Program-made: the position numbers and the translations under genes | Part shown: one piece after another, positions 24,601 to 33,344 of the stretch | Position numbering within the stretch: position 1 is the first letter of the stretch | Layout of the letters: every line of letters begins with the position of its first letter | Assembly: GCA_020002185.1 (NCBI GenBank) | Contig: CM034533.1 | Coordinates: 54,172,870 to 54,236,869 of the forward strand | DNA length: 64,000 nucleotides | Direction of reading: 5' to 3' | Source of the DNA: Paraescarpia echinospica | Taxonomy: Eukaryota; Annelida; Polychaeta; Sabellida; Siboglinidae | The notes under the pieces: model-generated | The model's input: only the letters and a program-made list of their open reading frames with translations | Database searches by the model: none | What the model was told of the DNA's origin: nothing

Positions 24601-27600
24601 CATATCACAACTATTAAAAACAAATAACAACAACTAAATAATTTGCAGCTTTTGGTATCTATACCCTCGAATATGAACGAACAATGCAATACAGTAATCA
24701 ATAAGAAATGTTTCCTTCTGGGAACTGCTACTGACCTGTTCTAGGAGTTTGTCTCCTGCGTCAAGTTTCTCCCTGATTTCAAAGTCTGCCTGGTTTGTGA
24801 TGTGTGCATTTTTATATCTGCCTGGAGTACTACCAGGTTTGGATGTCTCTTCTCTTGACTTGGCCATCACATCCACAGCGTCCTCATTCTCCTGGTTCAC
24901 AAATTTGTCAGCATGTGACTCTGCATGTTGGTCATGTGGTCCAAGTTCGGCATCTTCTCCGTTCTGTTCCTGTGACTTCGTTGACACCGATTCCTTCTCA
25001 CCGGCTATGTCTGATGAATGTTCATCTTTGTTACTAAGTGGCCCTGCTTCTTGCTCGGTTTGTTCAATATTGTCACTAGGTGGCTCTTCTTCCTCTTCAA
25101 AATGTTCAATGTCGTTACTAGGTGGCTCTGTTTCTGCTTCCGAATGTTCAATGTCATCACTAGGTGGCTCTCCATCCTCTTCCAAGTGTTCAATGTCATC
25201 ACTAGGTGGCTCTCCATCCTCTTCCGACTGTTCAATGTCATCACTAGGTGGCTCTCCATCCTCTTCCATCTGTTCAATGTCGTCACTAGGTGGGTCTCCT
25301 TCATCTTCTGAATGGTCAGTGTCGTCACTAGGTGGCTCTCCTTCGTCTTCTGAATGTTCAATGTCATCACTAGGTGGCTCTCCTTCATCTTCCAACTGTT
25401 CAATGTTGTCACTAGGTGGCTCTCCATCCTCTTCTAACTGCTCAATATTGTCACTAGGTGGCTCTCCATCCTCTTCCAAATGTTCGGTGTTGTCATTAGG
25501 TGGCTCTCCATCCTCTTCCGACTGTTCAATGTCGTCAATAGGTGACTCTTCTTCATTTTTCATATGTTCAATGTTGTCACTAGATGACTGTGCTTCCTGT
25601 TCTGTCTTTTCAATAGAGTTGCTAGATGGCACTGTTTCTTGTTCTGTGTTTTCAATAGTGTCACTAGTTGGCACCGTTTCTTTTTCTGTATTTTCAATAG
25701 TGTCACTAGATGGCCCTGTTTCTTTTTTTGTATTCTCAATAGTGTTACTAGATGGCATTGTTTCTTTTTCTGTGTTTTCAATAGTGTCACTAGGTTGCAC
25801 TGTTTCTGTTTCTACATTTTCAATAGTGTCACTAATTGGCACTGTTTCTGTTTCTATATTTTCAATAGAGTCACTAGATGGCACTGTTTCTCGTTCTGTC
25901 TTTTCAATAGAGTCACTAGATGGCACTGTTTGTAGTTCAATATCTTCTGCATCAGGTGACACTGTTCCGGGTGTGTCAGCCTCTCTTTCATCTAAAGATG
26001 GGTCCTCATCATCAGATGCTGCACTCCTCCGTCCCTGATCTGACACTGAAGCCGCATCAGCAGCACCTTCCACCCCAACAACTTCCCTCTCAGCTTTCTC
26101 CAATGTCTCTTCATCATTCTTAGGTATCTCCTCAGCTTCATCTTGTTCAGCCGCCTGCTCTGTTCTCTTACCATCCCTCACAGCACCACTGCCACCACCC
26201 TCCTCTCCAGACCCTTTGTCCTCTGACGGTGCTCCCCTTTCTTCCCTGACATCCTTGGTATCTTCCTTCCCAGGCTCTCTATCCGTCGGTGGCGGGGTCT
26301 CATTGAAGAAGTTGCTCCAAACTAGCGCAAGGTCCCGCTGCAGTATGTCTAGCCAAATTGCAGTTTGTATTCTCACCGGGGCTACAACAGCAAGGCGGAC
26401 TTTGTCAGTTCAACAGCCACACCCCAGACCCTACCAAAAATTAATTTCAATTGTTAATTCAGTTAACACAATTAAGTTAATTTAACAGGCTTCCAAAACA
26501 GTATTTAATTTAATTTATAAAAAAAATTAATACAGTTTAATTCAATTGACCTACTAAATGTGTGAGGTTAATTTAATTTAATAATTTTGGGGCTAATTGT
26601 AATTTAATTAATTAACTTTTCAAGTTAATTGCTCAATGCCTGCACCTTACTTCAAACCCAGTCTGCCCAGTTTCATTAGCTCTCAACTGCCTCTAAAGGT
26701 CATTTTATTAATGGTATCATCTTTGTCGAGAGATGTTTTACTGGACAAATTAATTATATCAACACACTCGATGAATGTATGCATGCACCAAAACACAACC
26801 AGGAAAATGTCAGCCATTTTTACAACTGAAATTTTGCAAGTCACAGTGGCTACAACTAACAAGTAATAAAATAAATGTGTTCTCGCAGATCTACACATAT
26901 GCAAACCACTTGCATTCACTAATTACCAAAAAAATGTTAAAAGTGACTGATTACTATATAATTATACAATGCCTACATTTGACTTTAATGTTTAAACTAT
27001 CAAGAATCTGATGTTTCACTGACAATCCATGAACATCAAATATACCCCTATTCTCAGATATCAAGTTGAGCTCCTATCTGCAGGGGTAAAAGTCCACTAG
27101 TTTGGAATGAAAACAGCACCCGAGGTCAAGACTTCATGACAGAATGGAATAGTATGCATTCAAGTCTTTATTTTTTAATAAAAGAATTCCTGTTGATAGT
27201 ACAGGAATGTCTCTCCATAATTCCTTAGTCAGCTGTTTAGAACATTTACCTATGGTTCATATTTTTAAAGATAATTTGTTTCCTAAACTGAACATGTCAA
27301 GGAATCTACAGACCATAAAGGGAGCCAGTCTGTTTGTCTACCCGGAATTAGCGCGCACAGTAATTTGTAACAGGACGTCTGCTGTGTTGAACTTTGGACA
27401 TCCCTGAACATCAAAGGGTACAGTAGTTAACCCAGCCCGACTTGGCCATATTGCCAATAAAGATAGTTTTGAAACTGGATATCTTGTTTACCATTTAGCC
27501 ATGCTCCAGGGTCGTACCTTCCAAACTGCAAACGTTGTTATGGGCTTACTAAACACAATTTGGTGGGCAGTATACCTTCAACATGGTGATGCTGGTTTGT

Positions 27601-30600
27601 TACAAAATTATTACATTTACAACTGGCGTAGATTGGCAACACCCTGACAGTATAGCGTTACACCTCATGTATTACCACACCAATCAGAAACTATAACTTC
27701 CTTGTAGTAAGTGACACTTTTTCAAGTGCCGCATTCTGTCCGTAGTATGGGCCATGAGACGAGAGAGAGAGAGAGAGGCAAGTGATACAGTGTAGGAGGC
27801 AGCTACAAACAATGAGACGACAAAAACAATGGAGGCAGAGAGGAGAATCTGTCCACTTCCTTGTTTACAGCTAATAGCCTTAGAAAATCTTCCAAGTTCC
27901 GGATAATTTCTAGCCAATCTTTTGTGACTGCCAATATATCAATAAGACAATTTCCATGTTAGTCCAGTCAGACTTAATTTTTAAGTCATTAATCCATGAC
28001 ATCCTGGAGTTATCTCCTTGAAACACACATCAATGAATCATTCACAAAATCCTATGTTTCTCTAAGAGGACGAACATCTGTAATCATAGTATAATTTAAA
28101 AAATTTTGCATTTACTGATACAATTACCAATAAATTGGTATACCTGATGAAATCTAGAGATATATCAGCCATGTAATTTGAACGTGTCTTCCTGCAGTAT
28201 TCTTAGAAATGCTGTCATGTGACAATCACCAACATCACATGACTGCTGAGAACAGCATATTACAATGCTGAAGGTGTCAAAATCTCTGTTGAGCCAACAC
28301 AAGAATTCAGACAACTGAATGAAATAATTTATACTGTTTTAATAGTTTACTCATAATTTTTCAGAATGAGACAGGTGTGGTCATACTTCATTGATTAAGA
28401 CTATAGTAGCACTGTTAGTACTTAGTAGTAGTAGCAGTCGTGTTAGTAGTATTAGAGGTGGTAGTTGTGGTGGTTATATTATTCCTGTTATGACTCAATG
28501 AGTGTGTATGTATTCGGACACAATGTTTTTAGATTCGTTAAAATCTACAAAAATAATTATTTTCTGTACTGTATGGTTTTGGTTACCATGGTGAACTGTG
28601 AGAGATTCAGCAATTGTGACATACCAAAAATTGTATAGGTGCAATCAATGTGCATCCCGAGTCAGTAATTGTGGCATACAAAAAAGTGCAGGCAACTAAT
28701 GTGTGTACTCGGTACTTTTTATTTGTTTGCACTTTATGTTTTCGGTCAGCTGATATTTGATTATTTTTATGTGTCCAAATGCACAGTCATTATAGTAGGT
28801 GGTAGTACCTTGCTTTCCGCCAGCATTTTTGTATACTCAAAAGCAGTGCTTCACAATTAAAGACCAATCCACTCAAGTAATGCATCCTACCGAGTGTTGA
28901 GATTATGTCATGATTGAATCTTTTCAGCTTCAGTTACACTTGACAAGTGGCTAACAGATCACCTTAATATTTATGTACATATCACTATATTTCCACAATT
29001 AATGACATCAATAAATTGAGTTTGCAATGCAGGGTTTTCTTTCATACACATGTGCACACACACACACACACACACACACAATAATAAATAAATATAATAA
29101 AAAAGTATAAAAACTATGCGTTAAACTTGATAGGTTAAGCTAAAACTAACACATAAAAGAAGTATATAACACATCTGACAAAAAATTATAATCCATTGTC
29201 TCTATCTATCACTAAATTCTATATCTAATCCCAGATAAGGCAGCCACAGCACGGGGAAAGAAACTATCTAGGAAGCGATTTTTCTTAGCACGGACATTTC
29301 TGAATCGCCTGCCTGAAAGGAGCAGTTTGGAGAGATGGTTTTTCTTTTTAAAAACAATCATCATCTCCCTTGTTTTGGACGCATTCAGTTGAAGATTGTT
29401 TTCATCACACCACGACACCAGTCTGTCCACTTCATGGTGGTACTCAGACTCATCTGAGTTCTTTGCCAACCCTTCCAAGGTGGTTTCATCTGCAAATTTC
29501 ACCAGTTGTACGGAGGAATGTTGGGACACAGTCATTCGTGAAGAGCGAGTACAGGAACGGGGAGAGGACACAACCTTGGGGAGTTCCGGTGTTAAAGATG
29601 ATAGTGTTGGAAACCATGTCATTTATTTTGACAACTTGAGGACGGAGCAGAAGAAAGTCAAGGATCCAGTGACACATGGAGACGTCTACCGACAGCAGAC
29701 GCAGCTTGTCGAAGAGTTTCTGCGGGTCGATCGTATTGAACGAGGAATTGTAATCTACAAACAGGATGCATGCATACATGTTTGGAGACTCCAAATGCTG
29801 CAAAACGAAGTGAAAGGCCAATGCAACAGCGTCATCAGTGGACCGGTTTTCCCTGTACGTGAACTGAAGTGGATTCACCTTCATCACTTCGTCAGGGCCC
29901 CGGAGCAGTAGTCGTTCAAAGCTGTCATCGTGGATTTCTTCGGGACAGCACGCACGCACACCAATATTAGCTCATCAACTGCACAGATTCAATGGTGCCT
30001 TAGAAGCTAGTTCTTTACCAGCTGTTCTTTTGATATAAGCTTAAAGGTTTAGTGGCTGCCCGCCTAATCTACCACAGGTGTGAACAACATCCTGAAGTAT
30101 ATTTGTACCTGAGCCAATAATCAACTCTCCACCAAACAGCAGTAGAGCAGTATGGATTAATTAGACTGTACTACAATCTACCAAGTTAAATGGAGTGACA
30201 TTGCTTTTGTCTTTCACTCCAATATGGCACTGAAATCAAAACAAAAAATATGTTCTATCCTAGCTATTATTTTACCATGTACTTGTAGAATTACCTTGCG
30301 AAGATTGTTCGCAATGTCACGCATATTTAGTCAACTTAGATAGTTACACGTGATAATTATGGTGGACAAGTATGGTTTTAAACAAACGTGTCAACACAGC
30401 ATACACTCTTGCTTTCCTGCAACGTAACTATGGTGTGGTTATCATGCACGGTAGTGAGTAGAGACAACTGATGGAGAGATGGACACGAGATCGTTGGTTG
30501 TGGAGCCTTTGTAATAACTATATACAAAATTAGTAGACATTTCTTTTGTCAAGATGCCACAATGTATTGTTGTTGGGAATATTGTTTACACCAATGCATT

Positions 30601-31848
30601 GCATCGCACGAAGGGATCATCTAAGAACATCGATGCCCAGTATCAGATTAAATTACTTTCATCTGGCCTCAGCCCCCTAACTCCCCCATCAGACAAGTTT
30701 GTGATCATTGATATGATGCTGTCAATATATTAGCAGTATCGGACCGTCCAAACCATAAAATATCAATGTCCAAGGCCAGACAAAACTGCCCCTGACCCCC
30801 TTCCCCAAACGAAAGTAATTTAATCTGATATCGGACATTGACGTTCTGAGATGATACCTTATACCCCTGGCATAAGTAAACTCCAAACACTGGTTTTCAA
30901 CTCTTAATTAAAGCTGCTTCCTCAACTGATAAAACACATCACAAGTATGGTTCTGTTGTGTCCAAATATGTAATGCGTGAAAACATAACATTTAATATCT
31001 GCAGTCGGTATATTAAAAAGTGCATACATTTGTTTAAATTGTCAAAATAATTGACTTTGGCTGTTACATCTTGTAACTGACCAAATTCAATTGCTGGGCC
31101 AACATTTAGCTTTCAACCCACTGAATTTGTCCATCACATGGTTTTTGGTGAGAGTGCAATGAAAGTCAACAACATCACACACAAAAACGTGTGTATGCAT
31201 AACCATATCGTAAAAAAAGATTCCAATCTTGAGTATCACTTGAATTAATTCCTGGGCACGAATTAAGTAAGTTGATGATTTTACCAAACGTTACACACAA
31301 AACGTTGCACAAACGAACTAGCATGTCATTGTGGATACAACTACTTTTGCGTTTTGGTAAAATGAATTTGAAATGAGACTCGCACAAAAATCATACTGAG
31401 GAGCCACCTTTAACTCATGCTTTGATGTACTACTGTAAAGCAACAAATTGATAATCAAGCAACAGATGGCTAGTGAATGTAACCAGGCCAGAGAAACACA
31501 CTATGTTAGACAAGCCTCTCACCTATTAAAGGAGCTGTGTCTACATAGTTGTACACGTACACGGCAGAAGAGGCGAGTACCAACAGAAGTACAGCCATGG
31601 CTACACAGCAGTTTCCACACCTCTGCTTCGTTGGCTGTCTCGGCGAGGGGGAACGACGGTTTTTTCTAGACTTCTCAAGTTTTACATCTGCAAGAAATGT
31701 AATACAATTTCATGTTTAGTCCATTTACATTGCTCAATTAATTCTTTCATACAGTCTCATTTTGTGAGTGTTTTTCGGTGTGAACAGACTTCTTCCTCAC
31801 AATCATGTGGTTACCTCTGTGCAGAAGAATATTCAACAGTTCGCACAT
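9520..31848 (-). CDS. ASPH: Aspartyl/asparaginyl beta-hydroxylase, full spliced gene span
   Basis: ASPH is a type II ER-membrane 2-oxoglutarate/Fe(II) oxygenase that hydroxylates Asp/Asn in EGF-like domains. Nine coding exons with GT/AG borders join with matching phases: 31523-31687, 24736-26381, 20022-20259, 15395-15531, 14278-14472, 13756-13893, 12843-12978, 11618-11709, 11034-11164 and 9520-9670 (ten counted with the anchor exon), plus a weaker first exon at 31815-31848. Together they encode roughly 1,010 residues, longer than vertebrate full-length ASPH (about 760) because of a 22-copy acidic repeat. The order is basic cytosolic tail, membrane anchor, acidic lumenal stalk, TPR-like helices, catalytic double-stranded beta-helix. 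Both iron histidines, the 2OG arginine and the conserved WHPEL end are present, and I see no frameshift or internal stop. Skipped micro-exons in the long introns cannot be excluded. Confidence 0.93.
9671..11033. other. Last ASPH intron
   Basis: AT-rich intron without a recognised gene. It contains one copy of the dispersed repeat at about 10,735-10,870 and a GGTTTTTGGAGAGCCTC-type string near 10,088 that recurs near 51,420. Confidence 0.6.
10735..10870. repeat. Dispersed repeat, copy A
   Basis: TTAGTAAGCCCATAACAAC and TCCAGTTTCAAAACAA occur here and as reverse complements at 27,455-27,590. Both copies are intronic in ASPH, in opposite orientations. Confidence 0.6.
11034..11164 (-). CDS. ASPH: ASPH catalytic exon with first iron histidine
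   Basis: CGCCAG acceptor and ACAAG|GTCAGT donor, phase 0 in and phase 2 out. It encodes IKYSVMHPGIHVWPHCGPTN and RIRAHLGLVVPPGLTIRVVN. The His in RAHLGLV is the equivalent of human His679, an Fe(II) ligand. The Arg in TIRVVNE matches an Arg that contacts 2-oxoglutarate. Confidence 0.96.
11618..11709 (-). CDS. ASPH: ASPH catalytic-domain exon with the cysteine pair
   Basis: 92 bp with CACTGTAG acceptor and GGTCAG|GTGAGT donor. It encodes ENCRRTPKTCALLDKF and TSCKRGQ. The two cysteines spaced C-x6-C match the conserved disulphide of vertebrate ASPH (ACKGAPKTC). Phase 1 in, phase 0 out. Confidence 0.94.
12000..12346 (-). mobile_element. tRNA-derived SINE, copy 1
   Basis: On the minus strand it starts GGAGTGCTGTGGAGCAGTGG (box A region) and has GGTTTGAATCC (box B) about 45 bp on. 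A conserved body includes GTACCTGGCTATAG, and the end is near GGACTGGATTCTGCGCTATA. Shared with 13,291-13,612 and 60,859-61,178. Pol III promoter boxes and three copies support a SINE. Confidence 0.85.
12843..12978 (-). CDS. ASPH: ASPH catalytic-domain N-terminal exon
   Basis: GGTTACAG acceptor and CAGG|GTAAAT donor, phase 0 in and phase 1 out. It encodes LAENWKVIRDEGLAQLN and DLRDKGEWRQFTLYKQG, matching 'LERNWKLIRDEGLAVMD ... EKGDWSQFTLWQQG'. Confidence 0.95.
13291..13612 (-). mobile_element. tRNA-derived SINE, copy 2
   Basis: Same family, starting GGAGTGCAGTGGCACTGTAG with box B GGTTTGAATCC. It lies 300 bp before the ASPH catalytic exon at 12843-12978, which is therefore flanked by two SINEs in the same orientation. 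Confidence 0.85.
13756..13893 (-). CDS. ASPH: ASPH exon linking TPR region to catalytic domain
   Basis: CATGTAG acceptor and CTGAAA|GTAAGG donor, 46 codons, phase 0 at both ends. It encodes VYELGYKKGVF, SPWQRSLHNVERLAAHPWW and TAKETG, matching the conserved 'SVWQRSLYNVNGLKAQPWWTPKETG' region. Confidence 0.95.
14278..14472 (-). CDS. ASPH: ASPH TPR-region exon 3
   Basis: CTGTAG acceptor and GAAGAA|GTAAGT donor, 65 codons, phase 0 at both ends. It contains DDGFAKVHLGFIIKVADRN and GIDSGVPGTIDGRFFLHLGD, nearly identical to the vertebrate 'NDGFAKVHYGFILKAQNK ... GDPGTDDGRFYFHLGD' block. Confidence 0.95.
14989..15110. repeat. 20-bp minisatellite, about six copies
   Basis: Unit GGACATCCAGACTAAAACAA, nearly identical copies, in the ASPH intron between exons 14278-14472 and 15395-15531. 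Confidence 0.9.
15395..15531 (-). CDS. ASPH: ASPH TPR-region exon 2, acceptor inside the minisatellite
   Basis: 137 bp, phase 1 in and phase 0 out, donor CAT|GTGAGT. It encodes RTLQKVVTLFPEELDLWSKL and GVEYLIQGSNERAREAFL, matching the ASPH segment with 'LQRLVQLFPNDTSLKNDLGVGYLL'. The acceptor TTGTGTAG|GTTGGG is identical to the unit of the adjacent 20-bp array, so the first six exon bases are also repeat sequence. Confidence 0.9.
15533..18251. repeat. 20-bp minisatellite touching the ASPH 3' splice site
   Basis: Unit (plus strand) CCCAACCTACACAACACACA. About 21 copies lie left of the gap and about 65 right of it. Variants (CGTAC for CCTAC, CAAACAC, CATACCA, CACTCCC) recur in blocks of three to four units, suggesting higher-order units near 60-80 bp. 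On the minus strand each standard unit reads TGTGTGTTGTGTAG|GTTGGG, the exact acceptor of the exon at 15395-15531. The plus strand lacks stops in two frames, so long Thr/Gln/Pro/His ORFs here are artefacts. Confidence 0.95.
15954..16953. other. Assembly gap of exactly 1,000 N
   Basis: The gap lies inside the minisatellite, and the round number suggests a placeholder length. True array size is unknown. Confidence 0.98.
18281..18469. mobile_element. pogo-type MITE, copy 2
   Basis: Contains CTCGCTTTATGGTCACCTCG and GAGAGGTTCTACCATACTGT with TATTCAGGTCACTTTCG inside, matching the clean copy at 63,257-63,443. It begins about 30 bp from the end of the 20-bp array. Confidence 0.75.
19478..19855. 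repeat. 64-bp minisatellite, six copies
   Basis: Unit starts ACACTACTTCCGTGACACAC and includes AATGAAAGTGTCCCAGTGG and CCTGGTGTTGTCACTGAGG. Copies differ by a few bases. In the ASPH intron 150 bp from the exon at 20022-20259. Confidence 0.9.
20022..20259 (-). CDS. ASPH: ASPH TPR-region exon 1
   Basis: CCCACAG acceptor and CGGG|GTGAGT donor, phase 0 in and phase 1 out. It encodes LSLHPQSPRATYGRALA and LRVLDLPDVPKALI, close to the vertebrate ASPH segments 'YPQSPRARYGKAQ' and 'ASLPDVPADLL'. This is the first helical repeat pair that packs next to the catalytic domain. Confidence 0.92.
20614..20832. repeat. Inverted repeat with TA-dinucleotide loop
   Basis: GTAATATGTACTTTTAGTTT and TTACCATGCAG on the left return inverted as CTGCATGGTAAATT and AACTAAAAGTACATATTAC on the right, with TA-rich microsatellite between. 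A second pair, AGCAAGGCACATGGCTGA and GCAGAGCACATGGCTGA, flanks it as a direct repeat (about 20,580 and 20,850). Confidence 0.8.
22088..23175. repeat. 84-bp satellite, 13 copies, almost identical
   Basis: Unit begins TTCGTTAAATAAAGGAATAC and ends ATATTAAATATGTA. 1,088 bp equals 13 x 84 minus 4, and a 4-bp loss is visible in copy 12 (near 23,079). Only about two substitutions are seen in the whole array (near 22,574 and 22,941), so the array expanded or was homogenised recently. Because 84 is a multiple of three and the unit lacks stops, one frame on each strand stays open for over 330 codons. There is no ATG-led start or codon signal to suggest a protein. Confidence 0.97.
23983..24060. repeat. 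18-bp minisatellite, four copies
   Basis: Unit GGTCGCAAGGACTGCCAA with small changes, within the ASPH intron just outside the hAT element. Confidence 0.85.
24736..26381 (-). CDS. ASPH: ASPH long acidic-repeat exon
   Basis: A single exon of 1,646 bp (548 codons plus two bases) runs from a TTGTAG acceptor to a GAACAG|GTCAGT donor. It encodes a short N-terminal part (LDILQRDLALVWSNFF), an E/D/G/S-rich segment, the 14-residue repeat array, and an end (FEIREKLDAGDKLLEQ) that aligns with the start of the ASPH TPR-like region. AG sites at 26348 and 26321 are in the same phase and could serve as alternative acceptors. The lumenal acidic stalk of ASPH-family proteins is thought to bind calcium. Here it is expanded. 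Confidence 0.88.
25008..25928 (-). repeat. In-frame 42-bp coding minisatellite (14-residue acidic repeats)
   Basis: About 22 consecutive 14-residue units lie inside the ASPH acidic exon. N-terminal units follow TVPSSDTIENTEKE. Later units follow GEPPSDDIEHSEED. The change is gradual. Every unit keeps a PxSD/N core followed by IE, and the array keeps the frame throughout. 921 bp divided by 42 is 21.9. Confidence 0.92.
26440..26640. repeat. TTAATT-rich low-complexity tract
   Basis: Dense TTAATT/AATTAA words just upstream (ASPH sense) of the long acidic exon. Possibly the end of an AT-rich MITE. No clear ends are seen. Confidence 0.5.
26640..29040. other. ASPH intron, no recognised exon
   Basis: Contains a dispersed repeat copy (27,455-27,590), a GA run near 27,757-27,777 and a GTAGTAGTAG-rich patch near 28,400-28,460. 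A minus-strand ORF at 27,684-27,917 has a hydrophobic run but no supporting splice context. Confidence 0.4.
27455..27590. repeat. Dispersed repeat, copy B
   Basis: Reverse-complement relative of 10,735-10,870: GTTGTTATGGGCTTACTAAA and TTTTGAAACTGGATATCTTG. Confidence 0.6.
29051..29103. repeat. CA microsatellite plus ATAATAAAT tail
   Basis: About 15 CA units followed by an A/T-rich simple tail. It lies just beyond the 3' end of the LINE fragment (29,212-29,959, minus strand), where LINE tails often carry simple repeats. Confidence 0.85.
29212..29959 (-). pseudogene. LINE reverse-transcriptase fragment (CR1/Rex1-like)
   Basis: 29,486-29,959 encodes NPLQFTYRENRSTDDAVALA and the RT motif NTGTPQGCVLSPFLYSLFTN. 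29,212-29,622, in another frame, continues with KFADETT, SWCDENNLQLNASKT and a C-terminal FFPRAVAAL. The catalytic FADD box reads FADE, and a frameshift separates the halves. This is a 5'-truncated dead non-LTR element. The domain order and 'RSTDDA' start are typical of CR1/Rex1-type elements. Confidence 0.85.
30615..30856. mobile_element. Short TIR element (about 240 bp)
   Basis: ATCAGATTAAATTACTTTC (left) and GAAAGTAATTTAATCTGAT (right) are part of about 40-bp inverted ends that start ATCATCTAAGAAC and end GTTCTGAGATGAT. No coding content. In an ASPH intron. Confidence 0.75.
31523..31687 (-). CDS. ASPH: ASPH membrane-anchor exon
   Basis: Bounded by a TTGCAG acceptor and an ATAG|GTGAGA donor, this exon encodes a basic stretch (KSRKNRRSPSPRQPTKQR), then a hydrophobic segment (CVAMAVLLLVLASSAVYVY), then a short polar part. 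This is the basic-tail plus signal-anchor layout of type II ASPH/junctin-family proteins. The exon ends in phase 1, which fits the start of the next exon at 26381. Confidence 0.8.
31815..31848 (-). CDS. ASPH: ASPH candidate exon 1
   Basis: ATG at 31848 opens an 11-codon frame (MCELLNILLHR) ending in phase 1 at a GAG|GTAACC donor. The phase matches the next exon, giving an intron of 127 bp. The ATG sits inside a GCGCATGTGC motif. Evidence is only position, phase and splice signal. A distant upstream exon could be used instead. Confidence 0.35.
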
Positions 31849-31853
31849 GCGCA
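31841..31853. promoter_or_regulatory. NRF1-like motif at putative ASPH 5' end
   Basis: TGCGCATGTGCGA (minus strand) differs at one position from the palindromic NRF1 consensus TGCGCATGCGCA-type site. NRF1 sites are common at animal TATA-less promoters. It overlaps the candidate start codon, so it supports a nearby promoter only weakly. Confidence 0.25.
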
Positions 31854-31917
31854 GTTTAAAAAGGGTTGATAAAAACAGTATTTTTATTTGAATTTGGAGT
31901 TTTTTAAGAGGGTACAT

Positions 31918-32127
31918 CTAGGCAGTATTTTTTACCCAGATCTCAACTGCTGCTTTGAAGGCTGTGAGGGTGCTGGCCGAGGATGCTTTGTCGGGGATCT
32001 TGTTCCATAAACGGATGGCTGAGGGGAAGAAGGAGTGGAGGTGCGTGTTTGTTCTTGAGTGAGGCAGGAGGAGCTTGTTGGGCTGTCCCCTGGTGATACG
32101 GTTTATTTCATTATCTTGTACATAAAG
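31918..32127 (-). pseudogene. LINE ORF2 C-terminus fragment
   Basis: The minus strand reads QPNKLLLPHSRTNTHLHSFF, PSAIRLWNKIPDKASSAST and TAFKAAVEIWVKNTA then stop (TAG at 31918-31920). The 'SFFPS.IRLWN.IP' string is the standard C-terminal end of non-LTR reverse-transcriptase ORFs. Only the tail is present. It lies about 70 bp upstream of the candidate ASPH first exon. Confidence 0.75.
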
Positions 32128-32237
32128 GTGGCCTTGTTGACAGTTCTTCTTTCTTGGAGGGTCTGTAGTTGTAGTCTGTTTACAAGTTCTGTGGCACTGG
32201 TATAGTGGTTAAAATCATGGTAGATTCTCTGCAATTA

Positions 32238-33344
32238 GGCCAAATAAAATAATATCTGTGTTTCCAGTAACCTGACTGTCCCTAGTTTTTCTGTGCGACC
32301 CTATGCATTTTTTCAAGAACAAAAAAAAAAAGTTCTATGATGCCGACCCTCGAACCTTGCTTCTAATCAAAAACTTTTCTTTTAACATTATATTATATTC
32401 CAGCAAGACTATTACAACGATCATTCAACATGATAAAAAAATACAGATAATCATTGCAACAGTCCTGAAAAGTAACTAGAATTGACCTTTTGGAACAGAA
32501 ATTCCACGATCATCCTTAGTATTGGATGGTTTTCCGCGTAAATCGTTGCGAAGTGTCATGGAGTGCCTGCTACCTCGTGTCAAACGACATAAACAGGGAC
32601 GCGGGCAGAAGGCGCTAACATAAACCGTTTCGTGATCATTGTCTGGTTGTCCGCCAAGCGCATTGAAGATATGTTGTTAATTAAATATACTTGTCACATC
32701 GTTAGAACACGCATACATGTACAGATTCCGGTTTCGAACACAAAACTCGAAGGAATAACAACAGCCTAGGTTAATTCCGTTGGATGGCGTCATATGTGGC
32801 GCTACCTAAAATGGTTGAACAAATATAATTAGTGACACAGAGCTTGCATAGTGCATGGCCTGTGCGATTGATTTCTTTAATATATCGTAAATTTTGGCAG
32901 TAACTGTAACTCACAGTGATGAAAGACCATTTAAATGTGCAGTGTGTTACAGCTTGTTTTGCTCCTATTAAAGTAAACAGTGGGTTGTATGGTTTAACTA
33001 GAAGCCATAGTTTATCTTGATATTTCATGTTCAATTAATAAGACAAGTGTATTTTTAGCAAGATGACAGTGTTTTCTTTATCACATTAAGATACACGTAA
33101 CAGTACTTCCTAGTTTCATTCAAATGTGTCCATTTCAAACTAACCCCAGCAGTGCAAGTTATAACATGCAATTTACAGACTACCGGAAATTGTTAGACTG
33201 ACGAAAATAATATAATACAATAGGTCTGCCTACCCTATTTTTTCGCAATAAAATGTTTTTAAAAAATAAAATGTTTTTCCTTCCTACCTACCCTATTTTA
33301 AAAATCATTGTTACAGGAACACACAACTATATTTTATTGTGGCC
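32238..33344. mobile_element. GGCC-ended TIR element A (1.1 kb)
   Basis: Starts GGCCAAATAAAATAATATCT (after TTA) and ends AACTATATTTTATTGTGGCC (before TTA). The interior has no gene. It is an internally deleted relative of element B: 32,238-32,910 matches 39,390-40,060 inverted, and 32,915-33,344 matches 34,380-34,810 inverted. It fits a non-autonomous copy made of both ends of element B. Confidence 0.75.

Noticed and set aside
24749..26038. 429-codon plus-strand ORF rich in Ser and Cys
   Set aside because: It is the antisense shadow of the ASPH acidic repeat exon.
27684..27917. Hydrophobic minus-strand ORF as a second ASPH anchor exon
   Set aside because: It has a run of hydrophobic residues but no matching phase or donor supported by homology. 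The anchor at 31523-31687 already fits.
29396..29911. Plus-strand 171-codon ORF
   Set aside because: It is the antisense of the LINE reverse-transcriptase fragment.
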